Assembly: GCF_021532615.1 (NCBI RefSeq)
Contig: NZ_JAKGAQ010000001.1
Location: forward strand, 496,001-560,000
Reading direction: 5' to 3'
Length of the DNA stretch: 64,000 bases
Source of the DNA: Octadecabacter dasysiphoniae
GTDB taxonomy: Bacteria; Pseudomonadota; Alphaproteobacteria; Rhodobacterales; Rhodobacteraceae
Below the pieces are notes generated by a model. The model searched no databases and was not told the DNA's origin. It worked only from the letters and a program-made list of their open reading frames with translations. Positions 24,715 to 34,311 of the stretch are shown here, piece after piece (position 1 is the stretch's first letter; each line of letters starts with the position of its first letter). A program made the translations under genes and the position numbers.

Positions 24715-25950
24715 ATGTTTGCCAATGGTTTGACTTACCTCGCTATTCCCGGACCATCGGTGATGCCCGACCGCGTGTTGCGCGCAATGCATAGGCCTGC
24801 GCCAAATATCTACACCGGCGAATTGCACGACGTCACCCGAAGCCTGTTCCCGGACCTGAAGGCCGTCGCAGGCACAAAGCACGATGTGGCGATCTATATC
24901 GCCAACGGCCACGGCGTTTGGGAGGCCGCGTTGTCGAACGTCATTGCCGAAGGCGACACTGTGTTGGTTCTGGCCACTGGGCGTTTTTGCGTCGGCTGGG
25001 GCGAGATGGCCGACAGTCTTGGCGCGCAGGTTGAAACGATTGATTTCGGCGACAGCGACGCGGTTGACCTCGCGCAGGTTGAAGCCGCGCTAAAGGCTGA
25101 CACAGGCGGCAAGATCAAGGCGATCCTGACTGTTCTGGTGGATACGTCCACGGGGGTTTTGAACGATATCAAAGGCCTGCGTGGTGTTCTTGATAAAGTA
25201 GGCCACGACGCATTGTTGATGTGTGATTGCATTGCGTCGCTGGGCTGTGATGAATTTCAAATGGATGAGTGGGGCGTGGATATCACCGTCGCGGCGTCCC
25301 AGAAGGGTCTGATGACACCACCGGGCATCGGGTTTGTGTGGTTCAACGACAAAGCCGACCGCGTGAGGGGCGACATGAAACGCGTGTCGCGCTATTGGGA
25401 TTGGCGCCCCCGCGCAAGCGGTGAGGAATACTGGCAGTTCTTTGATGGAACGGCCCCGACGCACCACCTTTATGGGCTGCGCGAGGCGCTCGACATGATC
25501 AAAGAAGAAGGGCTGTCCAACATTTGGGCGCGCCATGAAGGTTTGGCCAAGGCGATCTGGGCGGCGATCGATGCGTGGTCCTTGGACGGACCGCTGGCGA
25601 TCAACGTGGCTGACGTTGCGCAACGGTCGCGCGCTGTCACATCGCTGCGTCTGGATGAGGGTCAGGGCGATGCCCTGCGTGCATGGTGCGAAGACGCGAT
25701 GGGCGTGACGCTGGGCATTGGTTTGGGCCGCACACCGGCGTCAGCGTTTTTTCGATTGGGTCACATGGGCCACGTCAACGGCCATATGGTATTGGGGTTT
25801 TTGGGTACGATTGATGCAGGGCTTAAGGCGCTGGGCATCGCGCATGGCAAAGGTGCGCTCGAAGCGGCGTCAGCTGTCCTCGCGGACCTCGCTGGCGCGC
25901 AACCGCGTATCGCCCGCGCGGATAACAGCATCGATAAGTGCTGCGGATAA
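24715..25950 (+). CDS. Class V aminotransferase, serine/alanine-glyoxylate type
   Basis: A 411-residue PLP enzyme. The Schiff-base lysine sits in VAASQKGLMTPPGIGF (near 200), the SQKGL(M)-PPG signature of serine-glyoxylate and alanine-glyoxylate aminotransferases. MCDCIASLGCDEFQMDEWGVD supplies the PLP-ring Asp, and GxFCVGW the phosphate end. Its likely role is glyoxylate transamination in one-carbon/serine metabolism, but other 2-oxo acceptors are possible. AAGGA is about 9 bases before the ATG. Its last 81 bases overlap, on the opposite strand, a small membrane protein gene. Confidence 0.85.
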   Translation: MFANGLTYLAIPGPSVMPDRVLRAMHRPAPNIYTGELHDVTRSLFPDLKAVAGTKHDVAIYIANGHGVWEAALSNVIAEGDTVLVLATGRFCVGWGEMADSLGAQVETIDFGDSDAVDLAQVEAALKADTGGKIKAILTVLVDTSTGVLNDIKGLRGVLDKVGHDALLMCDCIASLGCDEFQMDEWGVDITVAASQKGLMTPPGIGFVWFNDKADRVRGDMKRVSRYWDWRPRASGEEYWQFFDGTAPTHHLYGLREALDMIKEEGLSNIWARHEGLAKAIWAAIDAWSLDGPLAINVADVAQRSRAVTSLRLDEGQGDALRAWCEDAMGVTLGIGLGRTPASAFFRLGHMGHVNGHMVLGFLGTIDAGLKALGIAHGKGALEAASAVLADLAGAQPRIARADNSIDKCCG

Positions 25951-26070
25951 TATCACCCAGACGATCCCTTTGAGCGCGGCGAGCGTGAAAAACGCCATGA
26001 ACAACGTCAGCCCTGCCGTGATCAAAAAGGCATTGGTGTAGTTTTCAACCTTCTGGGGGTAGTGGCGCAT
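25870..26070 (-). CDS. Small membrane protein overlapping the aminotransferase 3' end
   Basis: A 66-residue protein, MRHYPQKVENYTNAFLITAGLTLFMAFF..., with two hydrophobic segments (AFLITAGLTLFMAFFTLAAL and GIVWVILSAALIDAVI) and a charged tail. GAGGAG lies 6 bases before the ATG at 26070, a strong ribosome site. Its C-terminal 26 codons run antisense through the end of the aminotransferase gene, an overlap of 81 bases. The function is unknown. It resembles conserved short roseobacter membrane proteins, but no family is recognised. Confidence 0.62.
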   Translation of the reverse strand: MRHYPQKVENYTNAFLITAGLTLFMAFFTLAALKGIVWVILSAALIDAVIRAGDTRLRASEVREDS

Positions 26071-26127
26071 GTCGGCTCCTCGGGTGATCGTGCACCGCGA
26101 TCTTAACCCCGATTCCTGAAAAATCAC

Positions 26128-27252
26128 CTAAACCTTTTGTGCGTCCGCCAATGCCTTGGGCAAGGCTTTGCTGACCAGTGCCATGTCTTTGGGAACACTA
26201 CACGAAATCCGGATGCAGCGATCTTGCGGGGTCACAAAGGGCATCCGCACGAACACGCCTTGGGCAACAAGACTGGCCAGAACCGCCCGCGCAAATGCGC
26301 CGTCGCGCCCGCAGTCTATGGTGACGAAATTGGTGGCCGACGGAATGGCGATCAGCCCGTTATCTTCGGCGATTTGATATAAGGTCTGGCGCGATGCCTC
26401 GACCTTATCGCGCACATCGGCAAGCCAATCCTGATCGGCGAGCGCGGCCAATGCGCCGATTTGGCTGACCCTGCTCATCCCGAAATGGTTGCGCACGCGG
26501 TTGAACGCGCCAATCAGGGACGCATGCCCGACAGCATACCCAACCCGTGCACCTGCCATTCCGTACCCCTTTGAAAAGGTCCGCATCCGAATGACGCGGC
26601 TGTCGCTGGTGTTCAACGGCGGCGCGGTGCCGTTCGGGGCAAGTTCGATATAAGCCTCATCCAGAACCAAAAGACAGTTTTCGGGCAATCCTTCTATCAT
26701 CCGCTGGATCGTGGCCGCCGTGTGAACGGTGCCCATCGGATTGTCCGGATTGGACATATAAATCAGTTTTGCGCCAACCTGTCGCGCTTTGGCGATCAAA
26801 TGATCGGGGTCTTCGAAATCGGCGGTGTAGGCAACCGTGTGGATCGTTCCGCCATATCCTGTCACATGATAGTTAAAAGTTGGATAAGCCCCCGCGCTCG
26901 TCACAACAGGCGTTCCGGTCGTCACCGTCAGGCGCACCAGACTGTCCAGCAGGCCGTCAATTCCGGCGCCCACGACGATTTCATCCATTCCAACGTCCAG
27001 ATGTGTGGCCAGTGCGGCGCGCAAATCGTGGCTTTCGGGATCGCCATACATCCATGTTTCCTTGACCGATTGGCGCATGGCGCGGATGGCGTTGGGGGAT
27101 GGGCCAAAGGTGCTTTCGTTTGCGCCAAGGCGGGCCTTGAACGGCGCAGCTGCGGCGCGTTCCTGGGCTTCGGGGCCGACAAACGGGACGGTGGAGGGAA
27201 GGGACGCGGCAAGCGGCGTCAGGAGCGGGTTTTGATCTGGTCTTTCGGACAT
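26128..27252 (-). CDS. hisC: Histidinol-phosphate aminotransferase-like enzyme
   Basis: A 374-residue class I/II PLP aminotransferase. Landmarks are RLGANESTFGPSPNA (near 40), SNPDNPMGTVH (the Asn of the family), LDEAYIELAP with the ring-contact Asp, and FSKGYGMAGARVGYA with the PLP lysine. This is the HisC pattern; the reaction would be histidinol-phosphate to imidazole acetol-phosphate. Some HisC-like proteins act on aromatic amino acids, and no other his genes are near, so substrate is not certain. The start at 27252 (MSERPDQNP) is chosen as the usual N terminus; the open frame extends 177 bases further without a site. Confidence 0.8.
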   Translation of the reverse strand: MSERPDQNPLLTPLAASLPSTVPFVGPEAQERAAAAPFKARLGANESTFGPSPNAIRAMRQSVKETWMYGDPESHDLRAALATHLDVGMDEIVVGAGIDGLLDSLVRLTVTTGTPVVTSAGAYPTFNYHVTGYGGTIHTVAYTADFEDPDHLIAKARQVGAKLIYMSNPDNPMGTVHTAATIQRMIEGLPENCLLVLDEAYIELAPNGTAPPLNTSDSRVIRMRTFSKGYGMAGARVGYAVGHASLIGAFNRVRNHFGMSRVSQIGALAALADQDWLADVRDKVEASRQTLYQIAEDNGLIAIPSATNFVTIDCGRDGAFARAVLASLVAQGVFVRMPFVTPQDRCIRISCSVPKDMALVSKALPKALADAQKV

Positions 27253-27328
27253 GGGGGGAGTTTGCGGCCTTCCTTCCCCTTTGAAAAGAGTTAACGCAGT
27301 CACCATCTCTTTTAGAGGAGGGAATGTT

Positions 27329-27493
27329 ATGCCCAAACTAACAAGACGTGGATTTATGGCGACAACCGGTGCCGCCTTTGGTGTGCGCGCAGTTGCCCCG
27401 ATTGCCCGCACAGGTGGTGGACGCCGCATCCTGACGCTGGTTTATGACAAAGGTCTTGGCATGATGCGTGCCGTGGAACGGGTCGTGCCATAA
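27329..27493 (+). CDS. 54-residue peptide with a twin-arginine signal
   Basis: MPKLTRRGFMATTGAAFGVR opens with a classic Tat motif (TRRGFM) and a hydrophobic stretch. The mature part is only about 25-30 residues (RRILTLVYDKGLGMMRAVERVVP). AGAGGAGGGAA gives a very strong ribosome site 5-10 bases before the ATG. It stands alone between divergent hisC and convergent valS, with a hairpin after the stop. The start signal argues for a real gene. No family is recognised, and such a short Tat product is unusual. Confidence 0.6.
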   Translation: MPKLTRRGFMATTGAAFGVRAVAPIARTGGGRRILTLVYDKGLGMMRAVERVVP

Positions 27494-27494
27494 G

Positions 27495-27538
27495 CCCCGA
27501 ACAGCCTGCGGAACGAGGCCCTTCGGGGAGAGTTTATC
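27495..27538. terminator. Hairpin between Tat peptide gene and valS
   Basis: CCCCGAA (27495-27501) pairs with TTCGGGG (27532-27538) around a 30-base interior that itself can fold. AGTTT follows. A weak intrinsic terminator for the plus-strand gene, possibly also for valS. Confidence 0.4.
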
Positions 27539-27552
27539 AGCCTAGATGAAGC

Positions 27553-30500
27553 CTAAATCTCGTTCAACTGGGCGAGGGCGGCGCTGAGCTGTGCGATTTC
27601 TTCGTCGCGCAACGCCAGATTTGCCTTGGCTTCTTCAACGACGTCCGCGCTGGCGTTTGCTGCGAATTTCGGGTTGCCCAGACGCCCGCGCAGGCCGCCC
27701 GCCTCTTTTTCGACTTTGCCCAAGGCTTTGGTAATGCGGGCCTTTTCGGCGTCTACATCGATGATGTCGGCCAGTGGCAAGGCGAATGTCGCGCCTTTTG
27801 TGCCCACGGTCAGCGACCCTTTGGGGGCCGTGCCTTCGGTGAGGGAATCCACCCGTGCGAGGCGTTTGATCAAAGCCTCGTTGCCTGCCCAAGCGGTGCG
27901 CGCCGCGGCGTCGGCCTCGGTCTGGATCAGGGGCACGTAGAGGCCTGCAGGTACATTCATTTGGGCGCGGGTTGATCGAATGTTTTCAATCACTTGGATG
28001 ACCCATGACATTTCGGCGTCGGCCGTATCATCGACCAGATCAAGGTCCAGTTCCGGCCAGTCCTGATGGGCCAGAAGCGTGTCGTTGCCATCAAGTGCCC
28101 ACAGTTCTTCGGTGATGAAGGGCATGATCGGGTGCATCAGGATCAGGCATTGGGACAGAATCCAGTGCATAACCCTTTGAGTTTCTTCTTTTTCTGCGTC
28201 CGATCCATCCATAAGCAGGGGCTTGGACAGTTCGACATACCAGTCGCACACCTTGCCCCAGACGAATTTATAAAGGGCGTCGGCGGCATCGTTAAACCGA
28301 TACGTTTCAAGTGCGGAATTGACGTCAGCCAAGGTGCGCGCGGTTTCCCCGATGATCCATTTGTTCACCGATTGGGTGATATGGGTCGGGTATGGGTCTG
28401 GTATGGGTCCGGTATGGGCGCGATCCGTACCGAAGGCCCCATTCAATTCGGCAAAACGGCAAGCATTCCAAAGCTTTGTCCCGAAATTACGGTATCCGGC
28501 GATGCGCGATGTATCGAGCTTGAGAGCACCGCCCAAGGACGCCATCGCCGCGTTCGTAAACCTTAACGCGTCGGCGCCGTATTCGTCGATGATATCGAGC
28601 GGGTCGATGACGTTGCCGGTCGACTTGCTCATCTTTTTGCCCTTGGCGTCGCGCACGAGGCCGTGGAGGTAGATGGTGTCGAACGGGATTTGATCGACAA
28701 CGGCGAGCTGCATCATCATCATCCGCGCGACCCAGAAGAACAGAATGTCCTGACCTGTGATGAGGTCGGAGGTGGGGAAGTATTTTTGCAGTTCGGGTGT
28801 GTCCTCTGGCCAGCCGAGCGTACCGATGGGCCAAAGACCGGAGGAGAACCATGTGTCGAGGACGTCGGGGTCGCGGTAGAGTGGTATCCTTGCGTCGCTC
28901 ATGTCTTTCTCTGCGTTTTCCAAGAGTTCTTGCTCGGAGCCATAGAAGCAGAACTCATAATTGGACCACTCTTTACCGTAGTAGTCCCGGGCTAACTTTT
29001 CAGCACCCTCTTGGGTACTGGCGCAGAACGGATAATGCACGTGACTTCGATCGTTTCGAGCATGCTGCCCGGAAGGTGCAAACAGACTACCATCTTCGCC
29101 TAATTGTGGCCCATACCAAACCGGAATCTGGTGTCCCCACCACAGCTGGCGCGAGATGCACCATGGTTCGATGTTTTCGAGCCAGTGGTAATACGTTTTC
29201 TCGCCCGACTCCGGCAGGATTTTGACGGTGCCGTCGCGCACCGCGTCCAGCGCGGGTTTCACAATTTTGTCGGTCTCAACGAACCATTGATCCGTCAGCA
29301 TCGGTTCGATGACGACCTTGGAGCGGTCGCCAAAGGGCTGCATGATTTTCTTGGCTTCGACGAAAGGGACGGTCTCGGTCAGGTCGGACTCACTGCCCTC
29401 GTCATCCTTAACCTTGCGGGTAACGTCGTGCATCACGGCGAGCCCTTCGGTGGTGATGTCAGCGATGACTTTGTCGCGGGCCTCAAAGCGGTCCATGCCA
29501 CGGTAGGCGTCGGGCACAAGGTTCATCGCCGCGATCACGGATTCGTCCGGCACGGAGGTTTCCCCATTGGCGATTGCTTGAGCGGTGGCGGCTTCTTCGG
29601 CGTAGGGTTTTCCATCGGCGCGCATCGCGCCTTTGGTGTCCATCAGCGAATACATCGGGATGCCGTTTCGTTTGGCGGCCATGTAGTCGTTGAAGTCGTG
29701 CGCGCCGGTGATTTTTACCGCGCCGGACCCGAATTCCATATCTGGATAGTCATCCGTGATGATCGGGATCAGGCGACGGTGTTCTTTTGGCCCAACCGGA
29801 ATTTCACATAGTTTTCCGATGATTGGCGCGTAGCGTTCATCCTTTGGATTAACCGCAACGGCGCCATCACCCAGCATTGTTTCAGGCCGCGTCGTCGCGA
29901 TTGAGATATAGTTACGCGTTTCGCTAAGTGTTATGTTTCCGTCTTCGTCTTTTTCGACGTATTCATAGGTGACCCCACCCGCGAGCGGATATTTGAAGTG
30001 CCACATATGGCCGTCGGTTTCGATGTTTTCGACCTCAAGATCGGAAATCGCGGTTTCGAAATGCGGGTCCCAATTGACCAGACGTTTGCCGCGATAGATC
30101 AGGCCTTTGGTGTACATTTCAACGAACACTTTGATGACGGCGTCGTGGAAATTTCCTTGGGCGTCAGCGGGGGCACCGGGGGCGCCGGACATGGTGAACG
30201 CCTCGCGGGACCAATCGCAGGACGCACCGAGCCGCTTGAGCTGGTTGATAATCTGGCCGCCTGATTCAGCCTTCCAATCCCAGACCTTTTCGAGGAATTT
30301 TTCGCGGCCCAGTTCGACCCGTTTGGGCTGTTGGGTTTCGGCGAGTTGGCGTTCAACGACCATCTGTGTGGCGATGCCTGCGTGGTCCGTGCCCGGCTGC
30401 CACAGCGTGTCAAACCCGCGCATGCGGTGCCAGCGCACCAGAATGTCCTGCAACGTGTTGTTGAAGGCGTGGCCCATGTGCAAGACGCCCGTGACGTTGG

Positions 30501-30633
30501 GGGGCGGGATCATGACGCAATAGGTTTCGGCGCGCGACGCATTTGCGCCGGCCTTGAAGGCGTCGGCAGACAACCAACGGTCGGTGATGCGGGCTTCGGC
30601 TTCGTGCGCGTCGAATTTCTTTTCCATCGGCAT
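27553..30633 (-). CDS. valS: Valine--tRNA ligase
   Basis: A 1026-residue class I synthetase charging tRNA-Val. The HIGH-type motif is [11 protein letters not shown] (near 50) and KMSKS is in [15 protein letters not shown] (near 680). The editing domain sits between them, and the C-terminal coiled-coil arm ([28 protein letters not shown]) is at the end. The start at 30633 has AAAGGA upstream; a second Met (30627) is possible. It is slightly longer than usual, in part because of an insertion (GPIPDPYP region) encoded by an 11-bp tandem repeat. Confidence 0.96.
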   Translation of the reverse strand: MPMEKKFDAHEAEARITDRWLSADAFKAGANASRAETYCVMIPPPNVTGVLHMGHAFNNTLQDILVRWHRMRGFDTLWQPGTDHAGIATQMVVERQLAETQQPKRVELGREKFLEKVWDWKAESGGQIINQLKRLGASCDWSREAFTMSGAPGAPADAQGNFHDAVIKVFVEMYTKGLIYRGKRLVNWDPHFETAISDLEVENIETDGHMWHFKYPLAGGVTYEYVEKDEDGNITLSETRNYISIATTRPETMLGDGAVAVNPKDERYAPIIGKLCEIPVGPKEHRRLIPIITDDYPDMEFGSGAVKITGAHDFNDYMAAKRNGIPMYSLMDTKGAMRADGKPYAEEAATAQAIANGETSVPDESVIAAMNLVPDAYRGMDRFEARDKVIADITTEGLAVMHDVTRKVKDDEGSESDLTETVPFVEAKKIMQPFGDRSKVVIEPMLTDQWFVETDKIVKPALDAVRDGTVKILPESGEKTYYHWLENIEPWCISRQLWWGHQIPVWYGPQLGEDGSLFAPSGQHARNDRSHVHYPFCASTQEGAEKLARDYYGKEWSNYEFCFYGSEQELLENAEKDMSDARIPLYRDPDVLDTWFSSGLWPIGTLGWPEDTPELQKYFPTSDLITGQDILFFWVARMMMMQLAVVDQIPFDTIYLHGLVRDAKGKKMSKSTGNVIDPLDIIDEYGADALRFTNAAMASLGGALKLDTSRIAGYRNFGTKLWNACRFAELNGAFGTDRAHTGPIPDPYPTHITQSVNKWIIGETARTLADVNSALETYRFNDAADALYKFVWGKVCDWYVELSKPLLMDGSDAEKEETQRVMHWILSQCLILMHPIMPFITEELWALDGNDTLLAHQDWPELDLDLVDDTADAEMSWVIQVIENIRSTRAQMNVPAGLYVPLIQTEADAAARTAWAGNEALIKRLARVDSLTEGTAPKGSLTVGTKGATFALPLADIIDVDAEKARITKALGKVEKEAGGLRGRLGNPKFAANASADVVEEAKANLALRDEEIAQLSAALAQLNEI
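28378..28421. repeat. 11-bp tandem repeat inside valS
   Basis: Four consecutive 11-base units: GATATGGGTCG, GGTATGGGTCT, GGTATGGGTCC and GGTATGGGCGC. On the valS strand they encode the Pro-rich segment [12 protein letters not shown]. One unit is not a multiple of three, but three units (33 bases) are, so the reading frame is kept. Confidence 0.8.
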
Positions 30634-30977
30634 GGGTCATGTCCTTTTGTAACGGGCTTCACATAGCGGGGGCGCGGCCAAAGGAAAAGGCAGATCATTG
30701 CTAATGGGATGTTTACCCGTCTTGCGTAGATCCGTGGTGTTTTGGTCTTTTGCAGGGATTGGTGATGGCGATCAGGGCTGGCGCTGGCACATCATGGCCG
30801 GACCCTTGCGCCAACGGGCCCTGGCGCGCCACCTTTGAAACGGCCGCCCTGTCGTGGGACACGCGGTGTTTGCGTGCTGATATGCGCCTGATCGCCCCGC
30901 CCGCGGTCGCACGTTTGAGGGGTAGACGCGCGGCCTGTGCAAGTTAGTGTTCTTTTGAACCGATCGGGAGCGATGTT
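30634..30977. other. 344-base intergenic region upstream of valS and coxL-like gene
   Basis: Divergent promoter space between valS (minus) and the CoxL-like gene (plus). Short open frames exist on both strands (for example 30750-30947 and 30792-31001), but they have no convincing ribosome sites or recognisable sequence. I see no RNA gene, repeat or clear promoter in it. Confidence 0.6.
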
Positions 30978-33269
30978 ATGGATAAGTTTGGAAAATCCCA
31001 ATCCGTCAAACGGGTTGAAGATGTGCGTTTTCTTACCGGTGGTGGCCGTTATGTGGACGACATCGCACCGCTTGGATCACTGCGCGGATATGTTGTGCGA
31101 TCCAGCGTGGCGCATGGCACATTGGCCGCCCTTGATGTCAGCGATGCGCGTGCGGCGGACGGTGTGCATTTGGTCCTGACGTTGCCCGATCTTGAGGCCG
31201 CGGGGCTGGACGTGGCCATGGATGCCACTGTCGTCACCAACCGCGATGGCACCAAGGGCGCGACACCCGAACGCCCGATTTTGGCGCGCGACCGCGTTCG
31301 TTTCGTGGGGGAGGCGATTGCCTTTATCGTGGCGGACACAGTGGCGCAGGCCAAAGACGCCGCCGAGATGATCGAGCTGGATATCGACGATATGGACGCC
31401 CATATGGCGCTGGCGGCGGGCGGGCCTGTGTTGCATGCGCAAGCCCCTGACAATGTCGCGTTTGATTGGGGTTTGGGGGATGAAGACGGCGTGGCGGCGG
31501 CGCTGGCCGGTGCGGCGCATGTCATCGCTGTGCCTGTCGAAGACAACCGCATTATCGTCAACTCCATGGAGCCACGGGGCTGTTACGCCGAACCCGAAGG
31601 CACGCGTTTGCACGTCAGCGTCAATGGGCAAGGCGTGTGGGGCACGCGCGATAAGGTCGCCGCGAAGCTGGGGCTGGACGTGGCAGATGTGCGGGTCACG
31701 AACCCGGATGTGGGCGGCGGATTTGGCATGAAGGCCATGGAATACCCCGAGACGTTTCTATGCGCCTACGCTGCGCGCACGCTGGGGCGCGCGGTGGCGT
31801 GGATGTCGGACCGGTCCGAAGCCATGCAAAGTGATAATGCGGGCCGTGATCTGGTCAGCACCGCCACGCTGGGGTTTGACGCGGATCATCGTCTGATCGC
31901 GTACCATCTGGATACGGTGGCCAATATGGGGGCCTATAATTCTGAATATGCCCAGCCGATCCAGACGGAATTGTTCAGCAAAGTTCTGCCCGGTGTTTAC
32001 GACATCAAGACGGTCTATATGCGCACGCTTGGGGTTTATACCAACACCACGCAGGTTGATGCCTATCGCGGCGCGGGCCGTCCCGAAGCGATTTATGTGC
32101 TGGAACGGGCCATGGATGCGGCGGCGCGCGAAATGGGTGTTGATCCGTGGGATTTGCGGCGGCGCAATTTCATCAAGGCGGATCAGTTTCCTTACACATC
32201 GGCAACGGGCCAGCCCTATGATGTGGGTGATTTTGAACGGGTGTTGGCACGCATCGGGGTTGAGGCGGACCGCACCGGATTTGCAGCGCGCCGCGACGCA
32301 AGTGCGGCTGCGGGCAAACTGCGCGGGCAGGGGCTGTGTTATTACATCGAAAGCATCCTTGGATCGCCCGAAGAAACATCGCGGGTCGATTTTAACGCGG
32401 ACGGGTCCGTGTCTATTTTTGTGGGGACGCAATCGGGCGGGCAGGGGCATGAAACCGTGTTCGCGCAATTCCTGGCGGATCAGACGGGCATTCCTGCGGA
32501 CCGGATCGCGGTCATTCAAGGCGACAGCGATTTGATTGCGACGGGCGGCGGCACGGGTGGGTCACGCTCGGCCACGGTGCAAAACACTGCGACGCTGGCC
32601 ACGGTTGCCGCGATCACCGATGGATTTGCCGCCTTTCTGGCTGAGGCCGAGGGTGTGGCCGCCAAAGATGTGTCCTTTGACGATGAACGGTTCCGCATCG
32701 CGGGCAGCAATCTGACGCCCAGCATGCTTGAGGTCGCCGATATGGCGCGCGCGGCGGGCCGGGATGATCTGCTCAGCCAGTCAAAACGCATCAAGCTGGA
32801 ACAACGCAGTTATCCCAACGGTGCGCATGTGGCAGAGGTTGAAATCGACCCCGAAACAGGTGTTGTCACTGTTGAACGCTACACCGTGATTGATGATTTT
32901 GGTAATCTTATCAATCCGATGCTGGTTGAAGGCCAGATCCATGGCGGGGTGGTTCAGGGGATTGGCCAAGCGTTGAGCGAACGGGTTGTTTATGACGAAG
33001 ACGGTCAGCTGCTCACGGCGTCGTTTATGGACTACGGGATGCCACGCGCAGATGATGTGCCGATGATGTATTTTGACACCGAAGCAACGGAGAGCCTGTA
33101 TAATCCCATGGGGATGAAGGGCTGCGGGGAGGCGGGCACGGTTGGCGCGCTGGCCGCAATCACCAATGCCGTGCAGGACGCGCTGTGGGACAGGGGCATC
33201 CGCGAGGTTCAGATGCCGTTTACGCCGCACCGGGTATGGATGATGTTGCAGAAAAATGTCGCTGCGTAG
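30978..33269 (+). CDS. CoxL-like molybdopterin-binding subunit, form II
   Basis: A 763-residue xanthine-oxidase-family large subunit. SVKRVEDVRFLTGGGRYVDD is the usual opening, PDVGGGFGMK (243-252) binds the pterin, and GMKGCGEAGTVGA near 720 holds the catalytic Glu. The active-site loop is AYRGAGR (362-368), the form II signature. True aerobic CO dehydrogenase (form I) has AYxCSFR. It is therefore probably an aldehyde or other hydroxylase rather than a CO dehydrogenase. No small (2Fe-2S) or medium (FAD) subunit gene is adjacent, so partners must be encoded elsewhere. The downstream gene overlaps it by 14 bases. Confidence 0.87.
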   Translation: MDKFGKSQSVKRVEDVRFLTGGGRYVDDIAPLGSLRGYVVRSSVAHGTLAALDVSDARAADGVHLVLTLPDLEAAGLDVAMDATVVTNRDGTKGATPERPILARDRVRFVGEAIAFIVADTVAQAKDAAEMIELDIDDMDAHMALAAGGPVLHAQAPDNVAFDWGLGDEDGVAAALAGAAHVIAVPVEDNRIIVNSMEPRGCYAEPEGTRLHVSVNGQGVWGTRDKVAAKLGLDVADVRVTNPDVGGGFGMKAMEYPETFLCAYAARTLGRAVAWMSDRSEAMQSDNAGRDLVSTATLGFDADHRLIAYHLDTVANMGAYNSEYAQPIQTELFSKVLPGVYDIKTVYMRTLGVYTNTTQVDAYRGAGRPEAIYVLERAMDAAAREMGVDPWDLRRRNFIKADQFPYTSATGQPYDVGDFERVLARIGVEADRTGFAARRDASAAAGKLRGQGLCYYIESILGSPEETSRVDFNADGSVSIFVGTQSGGQGHETVFAQFLADQTGIPADRIAVIQGDSDLIATGGGTGGSRSATVQNTATLATVAAITDGFAAFLAEAEGVAAKDVSFDDERFRIAGSNLTPSMLEVADMARAAGRDDLLSQSKRIKLEQRSYPNGAHVAEVEIDPETGVVTVERYTVIDDFGNLINPMLVEGQIHGGVVQGIGQALSERVVYDEDGQLLTASFMDYGMPRADDVPMMYFDTEATESLYNPMGMKGCGEAGTVGALAAITNAVQDALWDRGIREVQMPFTPHRVWMMLQKNVAA

Positions 33270-34311
33270 TTGGTTCACGTCCCTGATCGGGCGGCGTTGG
33301 CATGCCGAAACCGCACCTGCGCGCAAACGGGGCCCGGCAACCCATGTGATTATTCTGGATGGCACGATGTCGTCGTTGGAACCGGGGTGCGAAACCCACG
33401 CGGGGCAACTTTACAAACTGCTGCGCGAGGCCGGATCGCGGGCGAATTTAACGCTGTATTATGAACCGGGCATTCAGTGGACCAATTGGGGCGCCACGTT
33501 GGACGTGATGCAGGGGCGCGGGATCAATCGCCAGATCAAACGGGCCTACGGTGTGCTGGCGTCACGCTACCGCGATGGGGATCGCATCGTTTTGGCGGGG
33601 TATTCGCGCGGGGCCTATGCGGTTCGATCGCTTGCGGGGGTGATTGATCTGGTCGGCTTGGTGCGGCCTGATCACGCGGCGGAACGCAACATCCAGCTGG
33701 CCTACCGCCATTACAGACGGGGCGGGCGCGGTGCCGCCGCCGCCGCGTTTCGTGCCCGCAAATGCCACCCGTCCGTCGAGATTGAGGCCGTTGCCGTTTG
33801 GGACACCGTCAAAGCGCTGGGGCTGCGGTGGCCCGTGTTGTGGCGATGGTCGCAGGTGGAACACGCCTTTCACAATCACGCACTGGGCGCATCGGTGAAC
33901 CACGGGTTCCACGCGCTGGCCCATGATGAAACCCGCGATGCCTATGCGCCGGTTCTATGGGCCTGTCCGCCCGGATGGTCGGGCCATATGGAACAGGTCT
34001 GGTTTCCCGGCACCCACGGCGATGTGGGCGGGCAGCTGAACGGGTATGAACCTGCGCGACCATTGGCCAATTTGTCGCTTGTTTGGATGCTGGAACGCCT
34101 GGATGCCTGCGGGCTGCCCCTGCCGGATGGTTGGGCGACGCGGTTTGAAACAGATGCAACCGCGCCGTCCACGGGCAAATGGCGCGGTTGGTCAAAGCTG
34201 TTTTTGACACGCGGGGCGCGGGTTGTGGGGCGTGATCCGTCCGAGAGGCTGCATCCGTCCATTCAGGATCGCAACCCGTCCGCGCAACCCGTTGGTCAGG
34301 CCACGTTCTGA
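33256..34311 (+). CDS. DUF2235 (Tle1-like catalytic domain) alpha/beta hydrolase
   Basis: A 351-residue protein with a DUF2235 domain. THVIILDGTMSSLEPG (29-44) opens the fold, VLAGYSRGAYAVRS holds the nucleophile Ser117 in a GxSxG, and FPGTHGDVGGQ near 257 supplies the likely His/Asp. This domain also forms the phospholipase part of type VI effector Tle1, but no secretion genes are near. Widespread roseobacter copies are of unknown role. It starts inside the CoxL-like gene (14-base overlap) and converges on metF with a 16-base overlap. Confidence 0.8.
   Translation: MSLRSWFTSLIGRRWHAETAPARKRGPATHVIILDGTMSSLEPGCETHAGQLYKLLREAGSRANLTLYYEPGIQWTNWGATLDVMQGRGINRQIKRAYGVLASRYRDGDRIVLAGYSRGAYAVRSLAGVIDLVGLVRPDHAAERNIQLAYRHYRRGGRGAAAAAFRARKCHPSVEIEAVAVWDTVKALGLRWPVLWRWSQVEHAFHNHALGASVNHGFHALAHDETRDAYAPVLWACPPGWSGHMEQVWFPGTHGDVGGQLNGYEPARPLANLSLVWMLERLDACGLPLPDGWATRFETDATAPSTGKWRGWSKLFLTRGARVVGRDPSERLHPSIQDRNPSAQPVGQATF

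Noticed and set aside
30750..31001. Small open frames on both strands between valS and the CoxL-like gene
   Set aside because: Without a ribosome site or conserved-looking sequence; kept as a plain intergenic region.
30978..33269. Aerobic carbon monoxide dehydrogenase large subunit
   Set aside because: The active loop is AYRGAGR, not AYxCSFR, and no coxM/coxS is adjacent; called form II CoxL-like instead.
33256..34311. Type VI secretion phospholipase effector
   Set aside because: Only the DUF2235 domain is shared with Tle1; no VgrG, PAAR, immunity or secretion genes are nearby.
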